The notes below the pieces were generated by a model. The model was not told where the DNA came from and made no database searches. It saw only the letters and a list, made by a program, of their open reading frames with translations. From positions 72,001-136,000 of the forward strand of contig OZ005604.1 of NCBI GenBank assembly GCA_963930655.1: 64,000 nt of DNA, given 5' to 3'. Of this stretch, positions 1-10,209 are shown piece by piece (the stretch's first letter is position 1; each line of letters opens with the position of its first letter). The stretch comes from Myrica gale. Taxonomy: Eukaryota > Streptophyta > Magnoliopsida > Fagales > Myricaceae. The translations under genes and the position numbers were made by a program.

Positions 1-1934
1 CAATGCAGTTCTTCTTTCATGTTGGAAATTAGTATTTTGTGGAGGTGAATCAAGTATATGTACAAACATGTTTCGTTTAAACAAAATCTTCATGATTTTT
101 TTAAATTTTTAAAATATAAAAAATTTTACGGTCAAACATAATTTTTAACACTATATAAAAATAACTAAAATACGCATATCAATAAAATTAACATCACTTA
201 AAAATTCTCAAAACACACAAAATTCTCAAAAAAAAAAAAAAAACTACCGAACGTAGTGTTGGGCGTAGCTTCCCCAGCGGATTCCGCGTGTGTTGGCAGG
301 GTTACGCGACCGAGAGGATCTACTCGAAGGAAAGGTCTTTATCATCCACGCGCTAGCTTTTAAAAATGACCTCATCACTTTAGAAACGTTACGACGCATT
401 TGCAATAAAAAAGCGACTTTAGCATATAAAGCGAGCCACTTTAATTTTTATCAAATAATTAAAAAGATAGAACAGTGGCCGAAGATAATTTGTTAGCTCT
501 CTGTAATGGACCGACCGACCTGTAAAACTACTATTTACAAATGAACATGGGTATGTTGGCAGTGAGCGGTAGCTTAGTTGTCACCTTCTCTATTTGGAGG
601 AGGCTTAGAACGGGAGGTCGAATTCTCCTACCCACAGACTTGATCTTATTTCTAAAATTTGCCTAAGAAAAAAGAACGATGGGTATGTTGGAAATGAAAC
701 AGTGTGTACTGTACCCGGATTAAGTACTCCCTTTCTCATTCGTTGCTGTTATTTATTTTCATAAAATCAGATTGTGTCGGAATATATATACATACAAACA
801 ACCACATAGCCCATAGGGAAGACTAATAATGGTCTATCAATATATTAAGGGTTATGGGTTGTGTATCTATTTGATCGTTGGATTTTTATCCATTTTAATA
901 AATACTAGTTATTAAATTTTCAAATTGATCATATAAGTCCTTAAATTTTTATTAAGTGACACTTTTCACTAAATTTCTATATATAAAATTATTAATTCCC
1001 ATGTTAGTTTCAATTATAAGTTGATACGTATTATCTAAAACTAAACTAATGTGATTTATAATTTTTTTAAAGCTTTTTTTCAATTATTTTTTTTAATTTT
1101 TTCATCTTATTTTTTTAAAATAAATAAACTAAATTATTTAAAAAAAATTATAAGTTTCATAATTTTAGTTTTGGATACTACATGTCAACTTATGATTAAA
1201 ACTCATCTGTAAATTTTAACTTTGAGAATAAAATTTTGAGAGAATGACGTCTTTGAAAAAAAATTATAAATTTAGATGCTTTTACAATCAATTTGAAAAT
1301 TGAAAAGGAAAATTTGTTAAAATGAATCAAAATTTATGGACGAAATAGCTATTTAACCAACTTGTATTTGTTTTTTTTTGGTTGGGCAGTGACCTGCTTT
1401 AATAACTTCTCGGTACTTTTAAGACTCAGTCAATAGTCAGTCATATGCGGTGGCGAGGATCATATCTGATTTTCTACCAAGTAGGCGATTAGGACGAATT
1501 CATAATCACACTTTTAGTCCGCTGACTGTCGAGTCAACCAGCCCTTGTATGGTCATGCCTAGATTGTAACTTACTCTGTAAGTGGTCACCCTTTTTTTAA
1601 AAAAAAAACGACTCGGAAAGAGTAAGCTAATAAAGCTAGCCCCAATTAAAGGTATGGGCCCATTGTCTTGTTTTTTTTTCTTGAATGGGCCCATTGTCTT
1701 GACTCACGGTCAATATAATCTTTTTGGGAGAGCGACCTAAACCTGCCAGTAATGGGTTTCTGGAATATGAAACCAGAAAGTCTTTCTTGAACCGCGTCGG
1801 GCGTTGGCCCCGCGGCCTACTTGTGCTTGACTTGCACAAGATTCCCCCGTTTGCACGATTTAGGTACCGTGGGTCGTTGGCAACTATGTTTTTTAGTCCT
1901 TTTTTCTTTTTTTATGCCCCCTTCCCGTAGATAA
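1..1934. other. AT-rich intergenic sequence
   Basis: No gene is supported here. The stretch is AT-rich with many A and T runs and many stops. A short open frame at 290-496 resembles nothing I know. The only structured item is the tRNA-like patch listed separately near 550-670. Confidence 0.6.
552..675 (+). repeat. SINE-like tRNA-derived fragment
   Basis: The sequence has an A-box-like run (GTAGCTTAGTTG, near 567) and about 50 bp later a B-box-like run (GGTCGAATTC, near 616), the spacing of an RNA polymerase III promoter inside a tRNA. It cannot fold as a complete tRNA because the acceptor arms do not pair, so I read it as a tRNA-derived SINE fragment. A related-looking patch lies near 33430-33530. 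Confidence 0.35.
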
Positions 1935-2133
1935 GGCTGCGTTTGCCAACTTAATTATCTCCAAAATATTATCTCACTCCTAATAAAATAATCCAATATA
2001 ATATCTCTCTCTCCTATCAAAAAATATAAAAAATTACAAAAAATATAAAAAATTACCTCTCTCTTCACCTTTTCACTAAACTCAATACCAACACATATTC
2101 TCATACCAAAAATATTACAACACAAACACAACC
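1935..2133. mobile_element. MITE, GGCTGCGTTTG family, copy 1
   Basis: A 199-bp AT-rich element. Its left end is GGCTGCGTTTG and the reverse complement of its right end is GGTTGTGTTTG. It is preceded by TAA and followed by TAT, compatible with a decayed 3-bp TSD of PIF/Harbinger type. The reverse complement of the element at 32934-33130 aligns along its length, sharing the CTCTCTCCTATCAA-like segment, the AAAAAATATAAAAAATTAC-like segment and the CTCTTCAC-TTTTTCACTAAA-like segment. It has no coding capacity. Confidence 0.65.
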
Positions 2134-2135
2134 TA

Positions 2136-3504
2136 TAGGGTTGTTCAATTCCGGGGCCAAAACTGGCACCTACACTGGATATGCCGATTTTCAAATATTG
2201 GTCACCTATACCTACACGGTTAAGGAAAAAAGTCAGCATGTAGAGGTGGCGGTTTCCAGTTAATCTACATTCATATTGTGCCATTTTTTATATATTTATA
2301 GATCAAAAACGAAAATATTTATTTTGGTAGTTTTTAATTTTTTTAATATAAACGAATTGATATACTGTAGTGCTGTCCTTGTCTCTTTTCAAATAAACTT
2401 CTCACTACTCATCTAATTTTAGGTACTTTTTGTTCCCACCTTATGTTCCCACTATAGGTTAATTAAATCAAGGTACAAATTAAGTAATAATGTAAGTTAT
2501 AATGAGAAACTGGTAAGTTGTGTTGTTATTAACTAAAGTTTAGTATCAAGAGGGAGAATGCAAGAAGAAACTCATAGTCTTGAGTTGAGGAGGAAAAGAC
2601 AACAGAGGTTAGGAAGAAGTGAGAAAGCTCTTTAATAACCCATAAGTCCCTACTATTAATTTTTGGTGTGATGATGTTATTCTGTGAACTGGACAAGCCT
2701 TTGACGTGATGCAACTAAGTTTTTGACTGATTGAAAGACTTTAAACACTAAAATTCCACGTTTGCACCATTGAACGATGCTTTTGTGCACTTATTCATTT
2801 CCATTTTGAATTGACCTTGATGTTGATCTAGGACCTTTGAGCTAAAAGTTTGTTGCAATGGCAAAATGAATACATCTCAGCTAATTCCACATGGTCTAGG
2901 ATTTGTGTTGGACAATGAAGATCGAAGCATCACCGGGTGTGATTTATACTTTAAGGAGTTCTTTCATCGTTGTAGTCTGCATCTCTACACATCGAAGGTA
3001 AACTTCAGCTATTGCATAGGCAAGCCTAAATGGGACATCGATACTTGTTTGAAATGCTACTACTCTCTGCTTTTCTGTTTCTATTTCTTCACAATATTCT
3101 AAAAGCGAGGGAGGTTTATGATTCAAGTTGTTTGACACAGCTTCTCAAACGGGATCTCTCCATAATAACTTATGCACGTCTAATCCCTACAGATTGTGGT
3201 AGTGTTCTACTTTAACTCATTTTCAACTTTAGTAACATTTTAACTTGAGCCTATTCCAATCAAATCCAAGTCCTTCATGACTTGAGGCAAGGCAAAACGT
3301 TGTACTGTGTATTTTGATTCATATAATAGAGGACCTGTAAATTATCAAGTAGAAACTAAACTAAAAAAATTAAAAAAAAAATCTCAGTTTCCCGGTACCC
3401 GAGAACCCGGTGCCGGGTAAACCGGGAACCGGGAAAACTCCGGTTTAAAAAAAACGAAACCTATACCAGCACCAGAAATTTTCCGGGGGCATTGAATAGC
3501 CCTA
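2136..3504. mobile_element. Decayed non-autonomous hAT-like element
   Basis: The left end reads TAGGGTTGTTCAAT and the reverse complement of the right end reads TAGGGCTATTCAAT, an imperfect inverted repeat of the TAGGG...TTCAA type seen in plant hAT elements. Just inside the right end (about 3385-3440) are repeated CCGG/CCGGG motifs, typical of hAT subterminal repeats. No matching 8-bp TSD is visible and there is no transposase. A 64-codon minus-strand frame at 2944-3138 has a coiled-coil look but no family I recognise. Confidence 0.45.
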
Positions 3505-4067
3505 CCGGTAGATAACAATATCTTTCTAGTTCGATTTGGTGCTTATTAGATTTCCTTGGGTTTCTTTGTAATGAAATCCCTTTGTAAGATAGTATCTATC
3601 TACTTAGATTTGCTTTGGCTTTCTTTGATGTTGACAAGCTTTTTTTCTTCAGAGCAATCTTGAAGAGTATGTGTACATGCATCTTCTTCCGATTGTGCCA
3701 TGCATGCATGTTTCAACTCTGTGCAAGTGAGTGGGTAATTAATATGCTTCTTATACTCCTTTTTTAATTTAATGGATCGTGAGCTATATATAAGCGTGCA
3801 TTAATTTCATAGCTTCATGAATTTTAATCCAACAGATAAGAAAAACATAACAAGTAAAGATAGCAAATTAAGTTAAAAGTAGACATCTTCGACTTCTGTT
3901 ACTGTGAGATTTGTTCTGAATGGAACAGCCTATCGATCGATCAGCATTCCACTATAGGGATAATATTGAATTCAAGAGGCAATTAGAACACAATTAGTAA
4001 GTACTAAACTTTTACTTTAGCAAATGCCCATATTATTTAGGATAGCTATTAACGTAAATCTAACTGA
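3505..4067. other. Intergenic, 3' of the BMT5-like gene
   Basis: No coding frame or repeat stands out. The stretch would contain the 3' untranslated region of the minus-strand gene that ends at 4068. Confidence 0.5.
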
Positions 4068-5876
4068 TCAAAAGCAGCGCGCTACAGCACATCCCACATT
4101 GTCGCTGGCATGAGCGTCATTTGTTTCATTATCCTTGTCGGTACTGCTTTGATGAACAGAAGTTTCCTTGAGAGAGAATTTGAAAGTGAAGGTGCATTTG
4201 AGAGGGAACGTTTTGTTGCACTGGATGTCGCCGCCTCTCTTATTATGGTACCCCGGGTAGTCCTTCTTGCTAAACTCTACTTTCTCCTTCAAAATTAGAC
4301 CTGCTTTTTCAGCAAGCTCCACGATCTTCCATTCACAATAAGGATAGTCCTCCCTGTGAGTAACATGCACTTCCCCTCCTTCTGTCAGCATCTCACGGGA
4401 GGAATTAAGAAATGCTCGTACTACCTTCCTGTGCTTCCTATAGAACCGCAATATCCAAATTAAAGACAACGTATTAGATTTATTGATTGAATTATAGATC
4501 AATATCCTGTACTTCTCTACCGGCTCCGCGGCCATTGAGAACTTGATATATATATATATATATTTCTCAGTTGTAATCCCAAGGCAACAATTTGTTTGGT
4601 CTTTAGAAGCAATTGAGTGCACCTTCACATCAAACTGTGCAGACTGACTGGAAAATTCTTTGAAACAGAAGAGTGCGTCATAATAATAAGATTATGTTCA
4701 TTAAAATATGATAGCTGATCAAGGATTTTGCAGCCTTCAACTGAAATGTGTGGAAGGAAAAGATGCATCGATCTCTCGCAAAATTAAGCTTTTATATATG
4801 ATCATTCTATTCTAGGGAATGGATTGCCTCCGAAGGCAATCCGCTTCGGATGACGGGATGGACGGCTGGATGTCATCTATTCGGTCATCGAACGGTCGGG
4901 AGCCTGGAAGGAGCGTGGGTCCCGGGCGGGACCCACGCCTGCTGGGCAGCACCCTGCCCAGGGTTCCCGACCGTTGGATGACCGAATGGCCAACATCCAG
5001 CCGTCTATCCGGTCATCCGAAGTGGATTGTCTTCTCTCTCTATTCTAATCCAAGATGTATCTACTTTGTTTTTTTTTTATGGCCAGTAAGTGACATGATA
5101 CGAGGATCGATATGACCGAAGAAAGGTATCTTCAGTACAAACACCGTAATACGGTATACTAGTCAAAACCAGGAACACTGAGACAACGCGGGACATACAA
5201 TCAGTTGAACCGTTCTTTTTTCTATCCCTGTTTATTGCAAATTAATAAATAGGATAGCCATGCACTTGCTGCACTTACTTTATAAGTGCGCTGTCTTTCT
5301 CGCAGAGTCCGTAGTAATGTCCTGCATGAGGGAAGTTGAAGATGACGATATCGAATTTCATGGACTTCAAGGTGGGGTGTTGGTTCATGTCATAGACATC
5401 AACTTCATGCAGCACCAAGCACCCTGCTTTCTCCAAGTCCTCCAAGTGCTGAGCACAGCTCCAATGCTTATGCCATAAAGCATCTGAAAAAAACAGAAAA
5501 TCAGTATAATGTAACATGCACATATACGAGGATAACCAGTTTGAACACGATTAAGCGGTCAGATTAATGCTTGTATGCATACTCCAAGGATGGCAGCCTG
5601 CGGTGTAAACCATATTGCGTCCTACAAGCTTTCCACCTATATATAGTTAATGTTTGTACCTTCAGAATGGACGGAAGTTGCAACAATATTGTAGGCGGCA
5701 TATCCAAATGCTCTAGCTAAACAAGCAGAGAATGAGAAGTCCCCCTCACCAACCAGCAAGATCTTCTGAGAGCTGGAGTAATGCTGTATCCATCTCTCTT
5801 TCTTCTTCCTTCTATTCTTCATCATTCTATTCGTACATGCATGTCTTCGCACACTAGAGATTTGCTTAAATACCAA
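4068..5876 (-). CDS. BMT5-like (DUF2431) Rossmann-fold methyltransferase, 3 exons
   Basis: Three exons on the minus strand join in phase: 5876-5660, 5483-5279 and 4437-4068. All introns are GT-AG (donors GTACAA and GTAAGTG, acceptors TTTCAG and TATAG). The product is 263 aa. Exon 1 carries the SAM-binding motif LLVGEGDFSFS, exon 2 ends in VIFNFPHAGH, and exon 3 carries GEVHVTHREDYPY and a DYPGYHNKRG segment. These are the conserved blocks of the BMT5-like family. In yeast, BMT5 methylates uridine in 25S rRNA; plant paralogues such as AT4G26485 are mostly uncharacterised, so the substrate here is inferred only. The start at 5876 is the first ATG before a basic stretch. Intron 2 holds a 224-bp foldback transposon and a (TA)n run but leaves the splice sites intact. 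The family call is strong; expression is unknown. Confidence 0.82.
4815..5038. mobile_element. Mutator-type foldback MITE, copy A (intron of the BMT5-like gene)
   Basis: A 224-bp GC-rich element flanked by the 9-bp direct repeat TCTATTCTA at 4806-4814 and 5039-5047. Its two halves are inverted repeats of about 80 bp: CTTCGGATGACGGGATGGAC on the left matches CTTCGGATGACCGGATAGAC on the reverse complement of the right, and CGGTCGGGAGCC matches CGGTCGGGAACC. A 9-bp TSD plus long TIRs is the signature of Mutator-like elements. Copy B lies at 27407-27596. Confidence 0.85.
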
Positions 5877-6745
5877 TGGTTATGATTCCATTAATTGATG
5901 AAAAATGGGCCAGGTTGCAGTTCCCAGAAGATAAATCGAAGATCGAGCGTGGAAGATGTAGAGCGTTGGAAGATTTGCTTATATACTAATTTTATTTTAA
6001 GGGCACGAGGGCCTCAAATTAATTATCTTCTTGTTTGAGCACGAGGGCCCATATTTGACGGCCAAATAATTATTTTTTTCTGGAGACGAGTGCCAAATAA
6101 TTATTTTCTCTGGACAACATGTCTCATATGCTCCTGCCAACACATAATTAAATCCAACTCTAGATGCTCTTACTTTTTTCATAAATTCAGGACCAAGATC
6201 ACCTGACTTTTTTTTTTCTTTTCTTTCTTTATTCTTTTGCTTTTCTTTCTTTGTTCTTTTCTTTAGTTCTACTTTTTCTTTTCGTTCTTTGTTCTTTTGT
6301 CTTTCTTTATTCTTTCTTTGTTCTTTGTTCTTTTTCTTTTTTTTTTTCTTTATTTGTTCTTTAATTTGTCTTTGTCTTTTTCTTTCTTTGTTCTTTTTCT
6401 TTTTTTTAAACATTATTTAAGAGCAAACACAATATTTATTTGTGAAGCGTCGTTGAAGCTTTACTTGTGAATAGAGCTTCCTGCTTCAAAGTGAAGCTCT
6501 ACTTGTGAAGCGTCATTTAAGCTCTTTGTTAATATACATTTTTTGGAAGTCAAATAGACACTCATCGTGAATTTTCGACGATGATGTGTGCGGATTAAAC
6601 CCCCTGAGCGCGTGATCCGGGTGCATACCTGAATCATGACATAAGATCGATGAAGCATAAAATCCATTGCATTAAACAAGATAAATTATAACTTACAACA
6701 TTTTGCAGATTGGGTCATCTTGCAGAAGAGATCGTTTAACCATTA
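5877..6745. repeat. Intergenic; pyrimidine-rich low-complexity tract
   Basis: From about 6205 to 6405 the plus strand is almost pure C/T, built from drifting TTCTTT, TTTGTTC and TCTTTT units. A lysine-rich minus-strand frame over 5997-6413 is only a by-product of this. The region 5880-6000 would hold the promoter and leader of the minus-strand BMT5-like gene. Around 6430-6520 the phrase CTTGTGAAGCGTC recurs twice. No gene is supported. Confidence 0.6.
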
Positions 6746-7441
6746 GAGCATTCCTAGTAGGTTCTCTATTCTAACATTTTGGTTAGAATAGAGAACCAAT
6801 TTAACAAAAAAGTCAAAAAACACTCTTAAACAACTTATCTATTTTAACAGTTTTTAGCTAAAAATTTTAACATGTGAACAGTGGTTCTCTATATTTAGAT
6901 AACCACTGTTCACTTCTCTATAATAAAATATTAATATTTTTTTTTCTTTTTCTTTTTCTTTTTCTTTTACTTTTCTTAATACATTTTAGACTAAATAAAG
7001 ACTAACTTAATACATTTTAAACTAAATAAAGACTAACTTAATACATTTTTAAAAATATGATCGTTAAAATAAGACGACTATTTATATAAATATGACCGTT
7101 AGGATAAGAAAATTTTTAAAAAATCTAATCGTTGAGATAAGATAAACTTAAAAAATGATGAGCGTTAGGAAAAAATAAAAATTAAAAAATCCACCATTTT
7201 TAGGATAAGACAAATATTCAAAAATATAACTGTTACAATAAAACGAATATTAAAAAATATAAATGTTAGAGAAATAATAAAGAAATCTTTGAATAATAAT
7301 ATTTAAATAGAATAGTAAAAGTAGACGGTTAAAATAGAGAAGCTGTTGTGGGTGTTTTTAAAAAGTTGATAGTTAAAATAGAGAAGTGTACTTTTTGGTT
7401 AAAATAGAGAGTCAAATTTAAATAAGCTACTAGGAATGCTC
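6746..7441. mobile_element. PIF/Harbinger-like TIR element, non-autonomous
   Basis: The element begins GAGCATTCCTAGTAG and ends CTACTAGGAATGCTC, a perfect 15-bp inverted repeat. Similarity continues inward as TTCTCTATTCTAAC on the left and GTTAAAATAGAGAG on the right. It is bordered by TTA on both sides (6743-6745 and 7442-7444), the usual 3-bp TSD of PIF/Harbinger elements. The 696-bp interior is AT-rich, repeats an ACTAAATAAAGACTAACTTAA unit, and encodes nothing. Confidence 0.75.
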
Positions 7442-7444
7442 TTA

Positions 7445-9402
7445 TAAGTTAAACTCTTGTTGCTTGGTGGTGTCCCTGTCTGCTCAGACTATTTCAAAGC
7501 CGAGTTACATGTGACCTGAAAGGTCTGTTTGGCTGGTCACCAACATTTTATAAAGTTCACAAAAGCAGGTGTATGCTTCACTCTAGAATCCATGAAACAA
7601 AAAAAAAAGCAGGTGTATGCTTTTCACTTTATCAAGTGCAAGTAAAGGCCTCATTGGCCTAGAAGCAGAAATTTTAACATAAGCATTTAGAGGAGGTATA
7701 TGAATTACCTTGGCAATTGATATTTGAATTAATCAAGTGGAAACAGGGCAGATAAAAGTCTTATCTTACAACAAAAGGACTGCTATTAAGCCCCCGGCCC
7801 ATGGCTTGAGCTTCATGGGCAGCTTCCCATTAACATTTTGCCTTTTGGGAAATCTTACCACATCACCTTCCTGTAGATATTTGTTTCCTGTACCACGTGA
7901 CATCACACACACACACTGACACACACCCCAAAGCGAAGACAACCATTTCCGGCCAAAACATACCACCGAAAAAAAAAAAGCGCCTTGCCTTTCCCCGGTT
8001 CACCCGAAATCGGCCGCCCAAAAACCCAAATCCAAGATTGACCCCATCACCTTCAAAATGGTTGAGATCGTCCCACTCGGCGCACTCTCGGAACACGAAA
8101 CGTGAAATAGTATCGTGAGGCGGTTCCTTCCCGCCAAAAAAACAAACGTGATGCTGCATGCACCCCGAAGAACGCTCTCTTTAACGGATTACAACATCCG
8201 TTTGCTGCCCACCTGTCGCCCTCGGTTCACCATATCCTGCCACGTAAAAACCTGGCAGTCCCCAACTTTTTTCGTTACAACATCCGTTTGCTCACCAACG
8301 ATAAGCGGAAGCAAAGTAAGTTGAATTTCTCTAGATCAAAAGTTCACTCACGATGCTTCTTTAAAATTGACAAAAAAAAATGTCGTGGGGAGATGAAGAT
8401 TGATACATATGTCGTTGGATTTTTTTCATGATGAACATTGAACAATGGACATTGGACATGATGTTGTGCATATATTTCATAATTTTCATTATTTCGTAAA
8501 GTTATCAATTTGATATTGTGATGTTTCATTGTTTTGGAAAATGGGAAGTAATCAATCACATGTTATGTTATGTATTAGTTGAAATTTAAATTAGTTTAGT
8601 AATTAGTGAGTTAGTGACCAATCTTTTGTAGTTGGTCATTAAATATTATGAGCATAAATAAACAAGTCATACAAAACTAACACTATCATAACAATATGAT
8701 AGTGATGTTTTGATTATATGACCAATATTTTATTCCATCAATTCAACTACTCAATTTGTAATATTTGTAGTTTATTTTAGAGGATGTAAATTTGTATTAT
8801 TTGTAGACTTTACTTTATGTTTATGTTTATTTGTAATTTGTAAATTTATTTGTTTGGTTTTATTGTATTTAGTATTTGGTTTTATGTGTAAATTTTATTT
8901 GTATGATTGTATCATTCTTCTTGAGTTCTTTCATTAAGTATATGATTTATTAAGTTAATACAATTGAAATAACTATTATGTAATTTGTAACATGTAAATT
9001 AGATAAAACAAATATTGGATCCAACATCCATGATCCAACTATATAATTATATACCACATAGTAATAGATTATTATTTTGGATCCAACATCCAAATTCATC
9101 TTCAATTTGTAATAATAACATAAGCTCAAAAAATATGCAAGATAAAAATATGCAATTATAACCCAAGCCGAAATTAAAAGCCAAAAAATTCAAGATTTTG
9201 GGCCCAAAATGGACCCAAAATTCAGCTCAGTTAGACTGCCAGAATTCCGACAGTTGTCAAACCGGATGACAAAAATTGGCATCCGGTGCCTCCGTTACCC
9301 AGCCCTAGATGCCAAAGAGATAAAAGAAGCTCATGACAAAAAAAAAAAAAAGATCAACGACGCTCCACTTTTGGCCTCCACGTATCACTGATATTATCTC
9401 TC
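7445..9402. other. Intergenic, upstream of the At3g27390-like relic
   Basis: No gene is supported. A short (CA)n run sits near 7906-7927. The segment 8085-8160 is GC-richer and contains TTCCCGCCAAAAA, which matches an E2F-type site by eye. From about 8560 to 9170 the sequence is AT-rich and simple. Bases 9200-9400 would be the leader of the relic gene starting at 9403. Confidence 0.45.
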
Positions 9403-9984
9403 ATGGACGTTCCCGCAGGGTGGTCGGCCAAGCTGTGGAGCTTCATCTCTTTCCTGCCCTTCTTCTTGTTGCTCTTTAGCCTTGGCATCCTTAAAGGTAT
9501 CATCCGATTTATCTGTTTCCATATCTATGAATGTCTAACACCCTTTTTTTTTCTTGGTTGTTGTTGTTGGTTTCACACACAGATCGAGATACCTGTCTAC
9601 CCACTCACCCTTATGTTTTATTTGCATGAACTTGTTTTGATATTTTGCATGAGACCTCATTCAACAGAGGCATTTATACATGTGTCGGATGGAGTTTAAT
9701 TTAGTGCTGCAAACATCTGCAATCGTATACACACATGCATATAATGGTTGAAAATTATATACCTACATAAATATTAACTTACTGGTCTTGTCACCCTTGA
9801 AAATAATTTGATTCATGTGGCAGCTGCACTTGTTGGACCAGCAGTAGTAGGCATCATATTGATTGGAAACTCAGCAGTAATAGTTGGTCTGTGGCCTGCA
9901 CATTTTGTCTGAACTTACTATTGCGGCAAAGTAAAATCACGAAATTCGTATTCATTACTTACTCTTTATATACCTAGCTATATG

Positions 9985-10195
9985 TGACAATTTAGAAAGC
10001 TTTGCCGAGAAAAACTGTCCTCGTCTCCATCAAGACTTCTCATTATATAGACATATTCTAATGCTATACGAATTACACTGCTATACAAGGAAACCAAAGC
10101 TGTACACGGAGAGAAAATGAAGCTGTAACGTAGATTTGTTGTAACGTAAACAAGTTGTAACGTAAATTCGAATTTGTGAGAGATTTCCGTTGACA
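9985..10195 (-). repeat. Copia LTR (3' LTR in element orientation)
   Basis: This 211-bp terminal repeat differs from the partner at 14571-14781 by four substitutions and no indels. It contains a GTAACGTAAA-type repeat. Confidence 0.95.
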
Positions 10196-10208
10196 TCCCC
10201 CCCTCAAA
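10196..10208 (-). other. Polypurine tract of the Copia element
   Basis: On the minus strand the bases just before the 3' LTR read TGAGGGGGGGA, the polypurine primer for plus-strand DNA synthesis. Confidence 0.85.
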
Positions 10209-10209
10209 T

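Noticed and set aside
552-675. A functional tRNA gene near 0.55-0.67 kb
   Set aside because: Pol III box-like motifs exist but the cloverleaf arms do not pair, so only a SINE-like fragment is supported.
2944-3138. Minus-strand 64-codon frame resembling a coiled-coil of a MYB-type regulator
   Set aside because: The resemblance is faint, no other exon is found, and it lies within a decayed hAT-like element.
4819-5115. A 98-codon open frame over the foldback element near 4.8-5.1 kb
   Set aside because: It lies across the Mutator-type MITE inside an intron; openness comes from GC-rich inverted repeats.
5997-6413. A lysine-rich minus-strand frame
   Set aside because: It is the translation of a pyrimidine-rich simple repeat.
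8128-8145. E2F-like TTCCCGCCAAAAA site
   Set aside because: A single match near a dead gene is expected by chance often enough; no second site or conservation data.
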